Shown piece by piece: positions 5,114 through 5,343 of a stretch of DNA of 5,343 nucleotides. Made by a program: the position numbers and the translations under genes. This DNA comes from an uncultured Emergencia sp. (lineage in GTDB: Bacteria; Bacillota; Clostridia; Peptostreptococcales; Anaerovoracaceae), in assembly GCA_902476665.1 (NCBI GenBank), contig CABSEO010000174.1, positions 1-5,343 of the forward strand. The letters run 5' to 3'. Numbering within the stretch: position 1 is the first letter of the stretch; every line of letters begins with the position of its first letter. The notes beneath the pieces were generated by a model, which did not search any database, was not told the origin of the DNA, and saw only the letters and a list, made by a program, of their open reading frames with translations.

Positions 5114-5146
5114 GTCGTCAGCAGAAGCCCGGGGGCACTTTTTTTT
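5090..5146 (+). terminator. Intrinsic terminator inside the MATE leader (attenuator)
   Basis: AAAGTGCC (5090-5097) pairs perfectly with GGCACTTT (5134-5141). An inner stem joins CGGGTTTC (5101-5108) to GAAGCCCG (5124-5131) with one T-G wobble, around a 15-base loop. A run of eight T (5139-5146) follows. It lies between the promoter and the MATE start, so the gene can be expressed only when the terminator is bypassed or disrupted. Confidence 0.85.
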
Positions 5147-5172
5147 AGAAAACTAATGGATGGGAGCGTTTT

Positions 5173-5343
5173 ATGGAAAAAAAGATACAACTTAACATGA
5201 CGAAATATGGATGTACAGATATGATTGATCCGGATGGAAGAGTGAAATTTGCAAAATATGTATTTCTGAACATTCTGGCTATGCTGGGCAGTTCCTGTTA
5301 TATTGTGGCAGATACTTTTTTTGTGGCTAACGGTGTCGGTGCA
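5173..5343 (+). CDS. MATE-family multidrug efflux transporter, N-terminal part
   Basis: The first 57 codons are present and the gene runs off the window. The ATG at 5173 has GGGAG at 5162-5166, six bases upstream. After a polar N-terminus (MEKKIQLNMTKYGCTDMIDP) the segment KFAKYVFLNILAMLGSSCYI begins transmembrane helix 1. It is followed by VADTFFVANGVGA, which matches the characteristic early MATE segment (D-x-F-F-V/I-x-N-x-V/I-G). MATE proteins are 12-helix cytoplasmic-membrane antiporters that export cationic drugs or metabolites using a sodium or proton gradient. The substrate cannot be predicted from the fragment. Expression appears to be controlled by the attenuating leader directly upstream, which implies induction by a small molecule or by translation stress. 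Confidence 0.85.
   Translation, partial: MEKKIQLNMTKYGCTDMIDPDGRVKFAKYVFLNILAMLGSSCYIVADTFFVANGVGA

Larger units (their letters stand above)
5046..5146 (+). ncRNA. Structured attenuator leader RNA of the MATE gene (type unidentified)
   Basis: The predicted transcript holds two hairpins before the MATE gene. Hairpin 1 pairs TCACCT (5065-5070) with AGGTGA (5081-5086) and extends by G-T, C-G and C-G to an ACCG loop. Hairpin 2 is the terminator at 5090-5146. An eight-codon ORF at 5087-5113 runs through the 5' arm of hairpin 2. GGTAGGT occurs at 5078-5084 and again at 5109-5115. Either copy can pair with ACCTGCC (5067-5073), giving mutually exclusive folds or a pseudoknot with the terminator loop. 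This is the layout of a conditional attenuator: a riboswitch or a ribosome-mediated device. It does not match any riboswitch consensus I can recall, including guanidine, fluoride, THF, ZTP and preQ1. Confidence 0.6.

Noticed and set aside
1..5343. CRISPR array, insertion sequence, tRNA or rRNA gene
   Set aside because: No regularly spaced direct repeats, transposase frame, terminal inverted repeats or tRNA/rRNA-like segments were seen on either strand.

Overview
The window looks like chromosomal DNA of an anaerobic, low-to-mid GC Gram-positive bacterium, probably in the Clostridia (a Lachnospiraceae or related gut lineage is plausible). The reasons are strong AGGAGG-type ribosome sites, sigma-A type promoters, many intrinsic terminators, and gene families (GGGtGRT protein, 10TM heavy-metal exporter beside a Fur protein, MATE pump) that are common in anaerobic Firmicutes. 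The lineage is inferred from gene content; no rRNA or tRNA gene is present to fix it.

Layout. (1) 1-819, + strand: the 3' end of a multi-spanning metal exporter, a Fur-family metalloregulator 29 bases downstream, a possible 25-residue Cys-containing peptide (700-777), and a terminator that overlaps the small ORF's stop. This reads as a metal-efflux operon with its own sensor. (2) 864-1936, + strand: a CNNM/CBS (HlyC/CorC-like) membrane protein that lacks the usual C-terminal CorC domain, closed by a strong terminator. (3) 1951-2343, - strand: a small XRE-type HTH regulator converging on that same terminator. (4) 2344-2668: an AT-rich divergent intergenic region with palindromes and a near-consensus extended -10 promoter. 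(5) 2669-4414, + strand: a two-gene operon of a NifU/IscU-like scaffold protein and a GGGtGRT protein, a widely conserved anaerobe pair with no established biochemical role that I know of. (6) 4516-4902, - strand: a small lipoprotein of unknown function. (7) 5011-5343, + strand: a consensus promoter, a structured leader of about 100 nt that ends in an intrinsic terminator, then the start of a MATE efflux transporter.

The two strongest candidates for undescribed biology are the NifU-like/GGGtGRT pair and the MATE leader. The leader contains an 8-codon ORF whose ribosome site lies in one hairpin and whose codons form the 5' arm of the terminator. It also carries a duplicated GGTAGGT segment that allows alternative pairing. 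This architecture suggests ribosome- or ligand-controlled transcription attenuation of an efflux pump. The functional links between neighbouring operons are inference only.
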